60,031 bases of DNA from an uncultured Lachnospiraceae bacterium. Lineage in GTDB: Bacteria > Bacillota > Clostridia > Lachnospirales > Lachnospiraceae. The notes below the pieces were generated by a model. That model saw only the letters and a program-made list of their open reading frames with translations, was not told the DNA's origin and did no database searches. The translations under genes and the position numbers were made by a program. The DNA lies in the NCBI GenBank assembly GCA_910580195.1, contig CAJTWA010000027.1, forward strand, positions 1 through 60,031. The letters run 5' to 3'. This document shows, piece after piece, positions 51,052-59,867 of the stretch (position 1 is its first letter; each line of letters begins with the position of its first letter).

Positions 51052-51265
51052 ATTTTCTCTTATAGGAAAGACCGTGCCACTGTGAAGTGCTAAAGTCTAT
51101 GGCTTTCCTATAAGAGAAAGCCCTCCGGGCAGGAGGCGCACTCGCACGAAGGGTATTATGTCGTTAAGGCGACCGTGCTCGGCGCGCAAAATGTCCAAGC
51201 CCCGGGGGATTGAGGGGTTCGGGGAGTTGAAGTGGGCTTGCCCACTTTGTTCCATATAAGAGTAA
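51052..51265. repeat. Structured intergenic element D, related to element C
   Basis: Opens with TTCTCTTATAGGAAAG and CTTTCCTATAAGAGAA, a perfect 16-bp inverted repeat, then AGCCCTCCGGGC, CACTCGCACGAAGGG, CCGTGCTCGGCGCGC and a final hairpin AGTGGGC-TT-GCCCACT followed by TTTGTT. Block order matches 29682-29905. Confidence 0.5.
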
Positions 51266-51281
51266 CAGAAGGAGGTATCGT

Positions 51282-51475
51282 ATGCAGATTATCCCAATGC
51301 GGGATTTGAAAAATACAGCTGAAGCCGAACGGCTCTGTTCCGGGGAAAATGGCTCGGTTTTCGTGACAAAGAATGGATATAGAATACTTTGAATGGACAA
51401 TGCAGGAAATGTATGAAGCAAAAGAGGTCCTGAAAGGCATTGCGGACTTAAGGGCTGGGCGCGTTGTAGACGGTG
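51282..51475 (+). pseudogene. Phd/YefM-type antitoxin remnant, copy 2
   Basis: GGAGG and ATG 51282 begin MQIIPMRDLKNTAEAERLCS, then ENGSVFVTKNGYRIL and a stop; the rest (MDIEYFEWTMQEMYEAKEVL, KGIADLRAGRVVDGDSAM) continues in another frame. A deletion of a few codons at NGY caused the shift. Phd antitoxins read NGYGRLVVMD here. The same lesion is in copy 1, so it predates the duplication. No toxin follows. Confidence 0.75.
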
Positions 51476-51489
51476 ACTCTGCAATGAGC

Positions 51490-51766
51490 AGGATAATTAT
51501 GGCAGGAGGAATACAGAGGAAATCCTGAAGCAGCTTTTGTTTTGAAACATACATCCAAAGGAGGACGGCGCAGTTTTAAGGAGCATAGGAAAGCCCCTAT
51601 GGGTAAAATTAGGATTTTGCCCATAGGGGCTGCTTTTGCGCCCTGCGGGATGCCTTCTCTGTAGTTTTTTGTTAGGCACATTTTTTCCATCCGTTTTCTG
51701 CAAGAAGGGCCGCTTTTAGCGCAGTATCTTGCCATGTCCTGAACCTGTGGTATCCTTTTGGGGAAG
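51490..51766 (+). repeat. Duplicated intergenic segment, copy 2 (copy 1 at 46056-46293)
   Basis: Same blocks as copy 1, extending to a TGGTATCC...-type end that matches 46538-46605. The hairpin at 51592-51631 is intact here. Confidence 0.88.
51592..51631. terminator. Terminator-like hairpin, copy 2
   Basis: AGCCCCTATGGGTAAAAT and ATTTTGCCCATAGGGGCT form a perfect 18-bp stem with loop TAGG, followed by GCTTTTG. It may act in both directions. Confidence 0.65.
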
Positions 51767-51812
51767 TGGGCGAGAGTGCTAAAACTATTTTTTTGCCTTA
51801 CTACAAAAATAA

Positions 51813-51841
51813 TTGACATATTACTATCCAAGTATTACAAT
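51813..51841 (+). promoter_or_regulatory. Promoter of the DUF6273 lipoprotein gene
   Basis: TTGACA (51813-51818), 17-base spacer, TACAAT (51836-51841). A stem TTTTCA-GGG/CCC-TGAAAA lies in the leader near 51900-51926. Confidence 0.75.
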
Positions 51842-51951
51842 TAAAAAAACATATTTTATGTAAAATTATAGTAAAAATGAACTAAGTTACTGTGTTATGT
51901 TTTCAGGGGATGGTTTCCCTTGAAAATATAAGTTAAGAAGGGGATAGAGGA

Positions 51952-52695
51952 ATGGGAAAAAAGCTTTCTTACGGATTGGTATTTATTAGCATAGTATGGA
52001 TGTGCATTTGCAGTTCCGGCTGCGGCGCGTCCTCTGAAGATAGTGTGGCTGTCCCAGTAAAAGCAGGGGAGCACATGGATTTTGGAAACTATCAGGGGGA
52101 GGATATTGAGTGGCGCGTCCTTGATGTAAAGGATGGGAATGTGCTGCTGCTGAGTGAATATGGGTTGGATGTAAAGCCGTACCATGAAAATGCATCTTCC
52201 GACATTAGCTGGGAAGAGTGTTCCTTACGCCAATGGTTAAATGGGGATTTTTATGAGAGTGCATTTACAGATGCAGAAAAGAAAAAAATCGTACCATCCA
52301 CATCGGAAGGATTCCCGGAATATAACTCACGTGCTGCAGGAGGGGACTACAGCTATTTTGAAAGGGAAACAGAAGACAATATATTTTTACTTAGCTATAC
52401 AGAAACGTGCCATTATATTTCAGCCGAAATCGCAGTGGAAGGGAAAGAGGATGGGCTTTGTTATCCAACAGAATATGCAAAAAGCAGCCCTGGGATAGAC
52501 ACCTATCACGATGCCTGCGGCTGGTGGTTAGGCGCTGGGTACCGGGGATATGCTGACAAGCATGGGCAGTTTGTTGTTTCGCCTTATGGAAAAATCAATG
52601 TGGAGGAGGATGCAAAAAGCATGAAGTATGCAGTCCGGCCCGCCCTATGGATGAAATGGCAGGAAGATGCCGATCGTACGGCGCAGGGAGATTAG
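51952..52695 (+). CDS. DUF6273-type lipoprotein, 247 aa
   Basis: Signal peptide MGKKLSYGLVFISIVWMCIC with lipobox-like SSGC. The mature part (FGNYQGEDIEWRVLDVKDGN; LLLSEYGLDVKPYHENASSD; WEECSLRQWLNGDFYESAFT; YAVRPALWMKW) is the DUF6273 pattern, found on many secreted Lachnospiraceae proteins; the function is unknown. Its signal peptide is similar in both DNA and protein to that of the next gene (WMCIC-SGCG in both). The ribosome site GGGGATAGAGG precedes ATG 51952. Separated by 160 bp with its own -10-like TATAAT (52751) from the binding-protein gene. Confidence 0.85.
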   Translation: MGKKLSYGLVFISIVWMCICSSGCGASSEDSVAVPVKAGEHMDFGNYQGEDIEWRVLDVKDGNVLLLSEYGLDVKPYHENASSDISWEECSLRQWLNGDFYESAFTDAEKKKIVPSTSEGFPEYNSRAAGGDYSYFERETEDNIFLLSYTETCHYISAEIAVEGKEDGLCYPTEYAKSSPGIDTYHDACGWWLGAGYRGYADKHGQFVVSPYGKINVEEDAKSMKYAVRPALWMKWQEDADRTAQGD

Positions 52696-52856
52696 GTTTT
52701 ACGGAAAATATAGTATGTGATAAAGAAAATTCATGTTAAGGTTTTGTGTGTATAATTAAAAGATGGACGGGTGATAGTTGTGGCTGTTTTGCATAAAGGA
52801 CTAATCTCCCCAAATTTATTGTTCTTAAAAATTATTACAGATAGGGGGAGTGAGGA

Positions 52857-55093
52857 ATGAAAAGAAGGATTTATATTGGAATAGTGTTTCTTAGTGTGTT
52901 CTGGATGTGCATTTGTGATTCCGGCTGCGGCAATCCTGGCAGTAATGGGCAGCAAAAAGAACATACATCCGCAGGAGAGGAACACACAGGGGCGTTGGAA
53001 AACGGAAAGGGGACATCCTCTTCCGCCAGTATAGAAGGCGCTTACTATTATGATCTTTTAGAAGACGGTGACGGTAATCTTTTTGCCTTTACAGATAATG
53101 CTTCGAAAGGCGTTGGGAAAGATGCGCCTGTCATTGCATGGAAGAGCCAGGACCGGGGCAATACATGGGAAGAGCTTTTGTACCAGCCAGAAGCAGTAAG
53201 GGATGGCAGCGAGCTTTTGGCCGGAGCCCTGCGGATTGGGGAAGGAGGGATAGAAGCATTTGCCGCATTTGCAGAACATGAGGATGAGGCAGAGGATGCG
53301 TATGCTTACCGGTTATACAAGATGACAGAAAACGCCTGCGAGGAGTTGGAGGCAGGCGAGGCATTTGCCCAGCTTGGAGATGGGGCATTGTGGAATATCA
53401 GTTTTGTGAATGGCCATATTATTTCACTGGCAGGCGAGAAACAGTGTGTATTGTATGATATAGAGGGGCAGAAAGCGGTAAAAAGCCTATCCTATGACCC
53501 GTTCTCCGTTGCATTTTTACCCATGCAGGAGCAGTTTTTCGTATATGGAAAAGAGCTTGCCTACTGTTTGGATGCAGAAACGTTGGAAGAGCAGGAGGCG
53601 GAAAAGAGCCTACAGGAATTTATTGCCGCTATGTATGAAAAAACGATAGCACTGTGTTCCCGCCTATGGACGTGTATCAGGATACTATCGTATGCGCCAC
53701 AACAGAGGCAATTTACGAATATAGGGAGGGAGAGGCCGTACAGGCTTTGTCTATCCCGGACATAGTAAATCTTGGGCAGCCTTTCAATGGGATGCTGCCA
53801 ATGTGCAAGGGGAAAGGCAATATATATTATGTGGGCGTGACAGCAACAGGAAAAACCAGCCTGCAGCGGATAGAAGAAGAAAAAGAAACAGAAAAAGATG
53901 TTTTTACAATCTATAGCTTGGAAAAAAATGCAGATATTGCACAAATAGCGATGCTTTATCAGCAGGAGCATCCGGAACTAAAAGTAGAGGTCCAGGTTGG
54001 GATGGAAGGCGAAGCGTCTTTGGCCCGGACGGACGTCATCAAGCAATTGAATACAGAGTTATTGGCTGGGGAAGGGCCGGATATTATCGTTATGGACGGC
54101 CTTTCCGTGGAGCGGTATGCAGACACGGAATTGCTGCTCCCCATTGAGATGGGACGGCCAGAAGATAAGTATTTTAAAAATATCATAGAAACTTACCAAA
54201 AAGAAAACAAGCTATATGCAGTCCCGGTTGGCTTTTGGCTCTATGCTGTGCAGGAGCCGGCAGGCATGGCTTCTGGGCTTGCATCCCCAGCGGATTTGTG
54301 CCAGTGGATTCTTTCAAATGCGGATCAGGCGGGGCTGGATGGGTATGAATACACTTATAGGTACAACGTATATTCCCAGTATGCCCAGTTTTTATATGAT
54401 GCTTATGCGAACCAGATTGTTCAGGATGGGGCAGCAGGCAGCGGAGCCCTGAAAGCCTATATGGACATTTGCGGGAAGCTGGCTGGAATGTCTGATTCTG
54501 CCGTGTTAGAGGAAGATTCTCTCACATATACAATTCTTCCGGGTACGGTAGAACTTCATTACAGTGATAAAGTGAAAGTATCGGCAGGCATGGTTTTGGG
54601 TGCAGCGGATTTGGCTGCTTTGGCTACGGAACAGGAAAATGGAGCGGCAGGGTACAGCCTTTATCCTATGTACCAGCCGTGCGGCATTATTGCTATCAAT
54701 GCAAATACGGAACATGCAGGCACAGCGCAGGATTTTGCAGAGTTTTCATTGGGGGATTCTGCGCAGAAAATGAGTATCCACAGCTTTCTTCCTGTTTCGC
54801 TGGAATCTTTCCGCAGCGTTATGGAAGGGAAAGGGACAGGAGCGGATGCTGATGGCCTTTTAGAGGAAATAACTCTTAGTGAGGAGGAGAATTTTCTGGT
54901 TTATTGCCCTTCCAAGGGGGAAACGGATGCCCTAGAGCAGGAAATAAAAGAACTGGACCAGGTGTTTACGGATGACTTGGTTGTAAGGGATACTGTTATG
55001 GAGGCCTTAGGATCCTATTTATCTGGGACGGTATCCTTGGAAGATGCCGTTTCTTCTGCGGAGAATAAGTTAAACCTGTATTTGGGGGAGTAG
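52857..55093 (+). pseudogene. Solute-binding lipoprotein with N-terminal propeller-like region; one frameshift
   Basis: Two overlapping frames (52857-53765 and about 53636-55093) make one protein of about 745 residues if a one-base shift is allowed at the A6 run 53638-53643. Part one: lipoprotein signal (VFWMCICDSGCG), then propeller-like repeats (DLLEDGDGNLFAFTDNASKG; WKSQDRGNTWEELLY). Part two: DVYQDTIVCATTEAIYEYRE finishes that region, then a binding protein domain (DVFTIYSLEKNADIAQIAML; LNTELLAGEGPDIIVMDGLS; YAVPVGFWLYAVQEPAG). It is followed by MalF- and MalG-type permeases. Seven A's would restore the frame, so phase variation, transcriptional slippage, recent mutation or a sequencing error all remain possible. 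Confidence 0.8.
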
Positions 55094-55190
55094 AAGCTGC
55101 ACTGCATATTGGATGCCCGCTGCTGGCAGCAGGTATTTGGCTTGGCAGCTTTAAAGTTCTGCACAAAATTTATGGAAGTAGGGGATAGGA

Positions 55191-56087
55191 TTGGCCCATA
55201 TCCAGAAGCATCGGAAAAAACAGAATAACCCGGAAAAAACGAAACACAAGGCCGGCGCCAAATCTGCATACCTGTTCTTGCTCCCAAGTTTGGCAGGCGT
55301 GCTGGTTTTGTTTGTCATTCCCTATCTGGATGTCATCCGGAGGTCTTTTATGGATGGGACAGGCAGGAAATTCATTGGGTTCGGAAATTATGAAGCAGTA
55401 TTTTCCAACCGGTCATTTTGCCTTGCGGCTGGCAATACGGTTCGTTTCCTTGCAGCCTGCGTCCCATTGCTGATTTTTTTATCCCTGATGGCTGCAGTTT
55501 ATTTGCAGGAAAAGGGCTTTCTTGGAGCATGGATGAAGGGGGCTTTTTTGCTCCCTATGGCAATGCCGGTGGCTTCGGTTGTGCTGCTGTGGAATGTTTT
55601 GTTTGCAAAAGGCGGATTCCTAAGCGGTTTTCTGCAGCTGTTTGGCATAACAAGCCAGAACTGGCTAAACACAAAGTATTCTTTTGGGATTCTTGTGTTT
55701 AGTTATATCTGGAAGAATTTAGGGTATGACATTGTGCTTTGGATTGCAGCCTTATCAGCTATCCCGGCAGGAATCTATGAGGCTGCCAAAATAGATGGGG
55801 CTGGCAGCAGGGAGAGGTTTTTGTACATTACAATGCCGAACCTCTGGCCTTCGCTGTTCCTCATTACGGCGTTATCCCTGATTAATGGCTTCAAGGTGTT
55901 CCGCGAAGCATATCTGGTTGCTGGGGACTATCCAGAGGAACATATTTATCTGCTCCAGCATCTGTTCAACAACTGGTTCCGGGATTTATCGGTCAATAAG
56001 CTGGCAGCAGGGGCTGTGTGTATGGGAATTGTTCTGTTTTTCTTGATTATGGTTTTCCAGAAGCTGTTTGGCCGGGAACCGTCATAA
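55191..56087 (+). CDS. Carbohydrate ABC transporter permease, MalF-type, 298 aa
   Basis: Six helices are expected, the first at about 28-48 (YLFLLPSLAGVLVLFVIPYL). Typical sequence DVIRRSFMDGTGRKFIGFGN-YEAVF and EAA loop YEAAKIDGAGSRERFLYITM-P. The start is TTG 55191 with GGGGATAGGA directly before it; no ATG or GTG fits better. It pairs with the next permease and the frameshifted binding protein. No ATPase gene is in the window. Confidence 0.9.
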   Translation: MAHIQKHRKKQNNPEKTKHKAGAKSAYLFLLPSLAGVLVLFVIPYLDVIRRSFMDGTGRKFIGFGNYEAVFSNRSFCLAAGNTVRFLAACVPLLIFLSLMAAVYLQEKGFLGAWMKGAFLLPMAMPVASVVLLWNVLFAKGGFLSGFLQLFGITSQNWLNTKYSFGILVFSYIWKNLGYDIVLWIAALSAIPAGIYEAAKIDGAGSRERFLYITMPNLWPSLFLITALSLINGFKVFREAYLVAGDYPEEHIYLLQHLFNNWFRDLSVNKLAAGAVCMGIVLFFLIMVFQKLFGREPS

Positions 56088-56104
56088 ACCAAGGTGGGGA
56101 TAAG

Positions 56105-56962
56105 ATGAAAAAAGTATTTCAGTTAGCAGGCAGGCTCCTGCTGTTTTTCCTAATGCTGCTGCTGGCATTTTGCGCGGTATACCCGCTGCTGTTCTTGCTG
56201 GGAGGATCGCTGAAAAGCACGCAGGAGCTGGGGGAAAGTTTGGCGTCCCTCTGGACTGGGGAGGGAATGGTTGCATGGGCATGGCTGCCTTGGAACCCTA
56301 CCTTGAGGCATTACGTGGAACTGCTGCTGGACTCCCCCGGATATTTTGTTATGTTTTGGAATTCGGTGAAGATTGCAGCAGGGGTGATTGGAGGGCAGCT
56401 TTTGTTGGGGCTTCCGGCGGCGTGGGGATTTGCCCGTTGGGATTTTGCCGGAAAGAAAATCCTGATGCCCCTCTATATCGTGCTGATGCTGTTCCCATTT
56501 CAGGTTCTGATGCTGTCGGAATATCTGGTATTAAACAAAATGGGGCTGATGGATACCCTTTGGGCATTGATTTTGCCCGGCGCATTTTCTACATTTCCGG
56601 TATTCATCATGTACCGTTTTTTTTCAAAACTTCCAAGCAGCATCATTGAAGCTGCCAAGCTGGACGGGGCAAATGAGTGGAAAATTTTCTGGCATATTGG
56701 GATTCCGCTGGGGATACCGGGGATGATGGCAGTCATCGTGCTATCCTTCTTAGAGTACTGGAACCTGATTGAACAGCCTGCAGTTTTCTTAAAGCCTGAT
56801 AGGTTAAAGCCCCTGTCCCTTTATATTTCAACGATTACCAAGGAGAGCGCTGGGATAGCATTTGCAGCGTCTTTCGTGGCATTGCTCCCTCCGCTGCTTG
56901 TTTTTTTGTGCGGGCGGAGCTATTTGGAAAAAGGGATTGCGGCTACGGCTATCAAAGATTAA
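56105..56962 (+). CDS. Carbohydrate ABC transporter permease, MalG-type, 285 aa
   Basis: First helix LLLFFLMLLLAFCAVYPLLF; LGGSLKSTQEL; EAA loop IIEAAKLDGANEWKIFWHIG-IP; the end LEKGIAATAIKD is typical of MalG permeases. ATG 56105 follows AAGGTGGGGATAAG 17 bp after the MalF stop. Second permease of the importer; the substrate is unknown. Confidence 0.92.
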   Translation: MKKVFQLAGRLLLFFLMLLLAFCAVYPLLFLLGGSLKSTQELGESLASLWTGEGMVAWAWLPWNPTLRHYVELLLDSPGYFVMFWNSVKIAAGVIGGQLLLGLPAAWGFARWDFAGKKILMPLYIVLMLFPFQVLMLSEYLVLNKMGLMDTLWALILPGAFSTFPVFIMYRFFSKLPSSIIEAAKLDGANEWKIFWHIGIPLGIPGMMAVIVLSFLEYWNLIEQPAVFLKPDRLKPLSLYISTITKESAGIAFAASFVALLPPLLVFLCGRSYLEKGIAATAIKD

Positions 56963-56996
56963 GGTTCATCCTTAAGGGAAAGGGTTGGGTGTTATC

Positions 56997-58346
56997 ATGG
57001 AACAGAAACAATGGGTGCGGATTACGGCAGTGTTTTTTGCATGGATGGCTGTGCTGACAGTTTTTTCCCGGGCGGCAGCATCGGCTGCAAAGGCAAAAGT
57101 TACTGTTACAAAAGCATCAAGCCAGACAATCACCCATGAGTTCCAAGTGGACGGCACGGTAGAGGCAGAGGAACATTCCCTCCAGTATGTGCCCGCTGGG
57201 CTGATGGTAAAAAGCGTCAAAGCCAGCCCGGGGCAGCATGTAGGGCCCGGGGATGTCCTGTTCACGGTGGATACGCAGAAGCTGGAAGAGAAAATCGGGG
57301 AACTGGAGGCAGGGATTGCTGAGGAAAAGCATAAAAGCGATGTGCTTTTAGCAAGGGCTGAAAAATCCTACCGGAACGTGGAAGAAAATGCAAAAGAGGA
57401 AAAGGCGTTGGCATACCGTGTTTACGCAAAGGCAGCAGAGGATTACCAAGAATATATCAATACGCATACTCCTATGGAACATACAGAACTGCTGGAAACT
57501 GCAACGCCGGAAGATGCGGCGCCTGACGGCAGCTCCCTGTATCAGGAATCGGCCGCCATGGAATTAAAAAATGCCATGGACGCTGCGCAAAGCGCCTATG
57601 AGATGGCAGCCAGGGAACAGGATAAGCTTACCGAAGCGGCGGCAGATTCCTTCCAGCAGGCGAAGGAGGACGCCGGGCCCACGCAGGAGACAAAGGAATT
57701 GGAGGAGCTTCTGGAAGAGTTAAAGCCCTACCTGAAGGACAAGGGGCAGTATTTGGCAAAAACGTCTGGTGTCGTGGGCAAGGTTTTTGTGGAGCCCGGA
57801 ACAGAAACGTCTGCAGGCGTTGCAGTCCTGATTGCTGATTCCAGCGCAGGCGTCCGGCTTACTGCACCGTTTCCAGAGGAATACCGGGAAGAAATTACAG
57901 CATCCAGCAAGGTCACATTGACGGGGGAGAACGTAGGAGGGGACGAAGAAAGCTATGTCTGCACGGATGTGGCGGTAGCCAAAAACAACGCTGCAGGACT
58001 TGGCACCAAGGACAGCTATATTTTGACGGTAAATATCCCGGGGGACCTGTATCCAGTGGGGAGCAGCGTGTCGGTAACGGTTGCCAACGAGTCAGAGGAA
58101 TATGCCACCTGCATCCCGCTGCGCTGCTTAAGGCAGAACGGAAATAACCAGTATTTTATCTATCTGGCAGAAGAGCAGGATACGGTGCTGGGAAAAGAAT
58201 TGGCTGCAAAAGAAATGGCTGTGACAGTACTAGATAAAAATGGGAAATATGCAGCGATAGAGGAAAATATCTTTCCAGAACAGCAGGTGGTTGAATCTGC
58301 AAATAAGGACATTGCAGACGGAAGCAGGATTAAAATAGCCGAGTAA
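56997..58346 (+). CDS. HlyD/RND-type membrane-fusion adaptor protein, 449 aa
   Basis: N-terminal membrane anchor (about 8-28: ITAVFFAWMAVLTVFSRAAA). Then a biotinyl-lipoyl-like half (HEFQVDGTVEAEEHSLQYVP; VKASPGQHVGPGDVLFTVDT), a coiled coil (about 85-240, KLEEKIGELEAGIAEEKHKS and AQSAYEMAAREQDKLTEAAA), the second lipoyl half (GVVGKVFVEPGTETSAGVAV) and a beta-barrel part. Such adaptors join inner-membrane exporters to the outside. It is placed behind an importer-like set and ahead of a membrane protein with one large extracytoplasmic loop. ATG 56997 is chosen; a TTG at 56985 overlaps the ribosome site AAGGGAAAGGG. Confidence 0.85.
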   Translation: MEQKQWVRITAVFFAWMAVLTVFSRAAASAAKAKVTVTKASSQTITHEFQVDGTVEAEEHSLQYVPAGLMVKSVKASPGQHVGPGDVLFTVDTQKLEEKIGELEAGIAEEKHKSDVLLARAEKSYRNVEENAKEEKALAYRVYAKAAEDYQEYINTHTPMEHTELLETATPEDAAPDGSSLYQESAAMELKNAMDAAQSAYEMAAREQDKLTEAAADSFQQAKEDAGPTQETKELEELLEELKPYLKDKGQYLAKTSGVVGKVFVEPGTETSAGVAVLIADSSAGVRLTAPFPEEYREEITASSKVTLTGENVGGDEESYVCTDVAVAKNNAAGLGTKDSYILTVNIPGDLYPVGSSVSVTVANESEEYATCIPLRCLRQNGNNQYFIYLAEEQDTVLGKELAAKEMAVTVLDKNGKYAAIEENIFPEQQVVESANKDIADGSRIKIAE

Positions 58347-58364
58347 TGGGAAACGGATAACCGA

Positions 58365-58550
58365 ATGTGCAGGCAAAGGAAACATAGCTGGACGATGGAA
58401 GATGCAGGCAGGGAAATATAGCTGGATGATGCAAGATGCGGGCAGGGAAATATAGCTGGATGGTGCAAGATGCGGGCAAAGGAAACATAGCTGGATGATG
58501 CAAGATGCGGGCAAAGGGAAAATAATTGGGTGGTGGAAGATGCAGGCAAG
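58365..58550 (+). repeat. 34/35-bp minisatellite running into the next gene's start
   Basis: ATAGCTGGA-like anchors at 58384, 58418, 58452, 58487 and a changed one at 58522, steps 34-35 bp. Units contain GATGCAAGATGCGGGCA. The last units encode the proposed first residues (MMQDAGKGK) if the earlier ATG at 58495 is used. Confidence 0.9.
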
Positions 58551-59724
58551 GGCATTTTGGAGGAAACAAGGGAAAGAAAAGCAAATAGCAAAAGGATGCT
58601 GGGTAAAATTAAGGGAGCAATTGGGCAGATGGAAACAGGACGCTGCAGCGGTAATAGCCTATGCCCTGCTTTCTGTGTTTTGTTTCATATTTTACTGTCT
58701 GGGCATGGGCCAGAAACAGGGATTGGAACCATATGGCAGCCGTGCCACCTTAATCCGTCCGGATGGGAATTCCTATTCCTATGCGGAGGCAGTGCAAATG
58801 CGGGCGCGCAACCAAGAAGCGGAAACTCCGTTTTCCTATGCCCTCTGGGGGAGCAGAGGGAGCCAGTTATTGCAGAACCCAGATTTGGGGCGCGTTGCAG
58901 AAGCTGAAATTCTTATTGTGGAAGGATGCAGCGATTTGGTGCTTTCTTCCAGCGTGATGCTAGACGGCACGGAGGGGCAGAGCTGCCTGATTGGGGAAGG
59001 CGTTGCACAGGCGCTGTTCGGCGTTGCGGATGCCACAGGGCTTTCCATCACGATGGAAGGCTGCAGTTATGTGGTCTTAGGGATGCTGGCGGACGTAAGG
59101 CAAGGCGCTGTGTTCCATGCAAAAAACTTCCCGGACGCTGCACTAGACAGGATAAATGTCAGGATTCCAGAAAACGTTACATTGCCTGCCTTGGAGCAGC
59201 AGCTAGAATGGGAGCTTGGTTTTGCAGGCACGGCATTGGACTATAGGTTTATCAATAGTTTTCTCGGGCTCATGGGCGTTGGGTTCTGTTTTCTTTTATG
59301 GGCTTACCTGCTCCGCCTAATGGCAGCAGAGTTAAAAAAATACCAATGCAGCCATGCACAGGGAGCCCCCAAATATAAAAAAGGAGCCCTGTCAGGCACC
59401 GCTTATGCAAAAGGCCTTGCAGCCCGCCTTGCGTGTATGCTGGGAATCCTTGCAATCTTAGGCATATTCCTCTATTTCCATGGGAAAGTGCCGGAAGATT
59501 TCATACCTACAAAATGGTCGGATTTTGCATTTTGGGAACGGTTGGTTAATGAGAAGTCAGGGCGGATGTCAGAATGGGCCAAATGTGAAAAGCGTGCCCC
59601 AGAATTGCTTTATCTGGGAAAAGCAGCCCGGGCGGCTGTGTATTTCACACTTTCTTATTTGTGTTACATTGTCTTAAGGGCAATACAGTTTGGGAGGGAT
59701 TCCATGCAAAAAGCGCGGAAGTGA
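58540..59724 (+). CDS. Membrane protein with large extracytoplasmic loop, FtsX/MacB-like, 394 aa
   Basis: TM1 at about 35-55 (AAAVIAYALLSVFCFIFYCL), an external domain of about 180 residues (residues in AEILIVEGCSDLVLSSSVML; GQSCLIGEGVAQALFGVADA; GCSYVVLGMLADVRQGAVFH), then three more helices (FLGLMGVGFCFLLWAYLLRL; ACMLGILAILGIFLYF; AAVYFTLSYLCYIVLRAIQF). The external part resembles the MacB periplasmic core (GEGVAQALFG; V-x-G-M-x-A-D-V), suggesting half of a MacB-type exporter with the preceding adaptor. No ATPase is seen before the window ends its operon. The start is uncertain (58495 or 58540), being embedded in the minisatellite. A broken copy of its 3' end lies at 46297-46530. Confidence 0.6.
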   Translation: MQARAFWRKQGKEKQIAKGCWVKLREQLGRWKQDAAAVIAYALLSVFCFIFYCLGMGQKQGLEPYGSRATLIRPDGNSYSYAEAVQMRARNQEAETPFSYALWGSRGSQLLQNPDLGRVAEAEILIVEGCSDLVLSSSVMLDGTEGQSCLIGEGVAQALFGVADATGLSITMEGCSYVVLGMLADVRQGAVFHAKNFPDAALDRINVRIPENVTLPALEQQLEWELGFAGTALDYRFINSFLGLMGVGFCFLLWAYLLRLMAAELKKYQCSHAQGAPKYKKGALSGTAYAKGLAARLACMLGILAILGIFLYFHGKVPEDFIPTKWSDFAFWERLVNEKSGRMSEWAKCEKRAPELLYLGKAARAAVYFTLSYLCYIVLRAIQFGRDSMQKARK

Positions 59725-59832
59725 AAGTGGTTTGCCTTACATGGGAGAGGAAGTCCCTCCCTGTACATTCTGTATCTGTGTAAGCATAATTTGCTTTGCG
59801 AAAAAATGGGGAAACTCAAGGAAAAATGTATC

Positions 59833-59861
59833 TTGCAATTAAAATTTGCATATGCTATAAT
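59833..59861 (+). promoter_or_regulatory. Promoter of the antisense antitoxin RNA
   Basis: TTGCAA (59833-59838), 17-base spacer, TATAAT (59856-59861); start expected near 59868. Confidence 0.8.
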
Positions 59862-59867
59862 GTCGAT

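Larger units (their letters stand above)
51020..51951. other. Repeat-rich intergenic region ahead of the lipoprotein operon
   Basis: Contains structured element D, an antitoxin remnant, the second copy of the 46-kb intergenic segment and a promoter (51813-51841). No intact gene. Confidence 0.75.

Noticed and set aside
53638..53643. Classic programmed -1 frameshift (X XXY YYZ heptamer)
   Set aside because: The A6 run is not positioned as a zero-frame heptamer (codons GAA AAA ACG) and no downstream pseudoknot is obvious; slippage or mutation is simpler.
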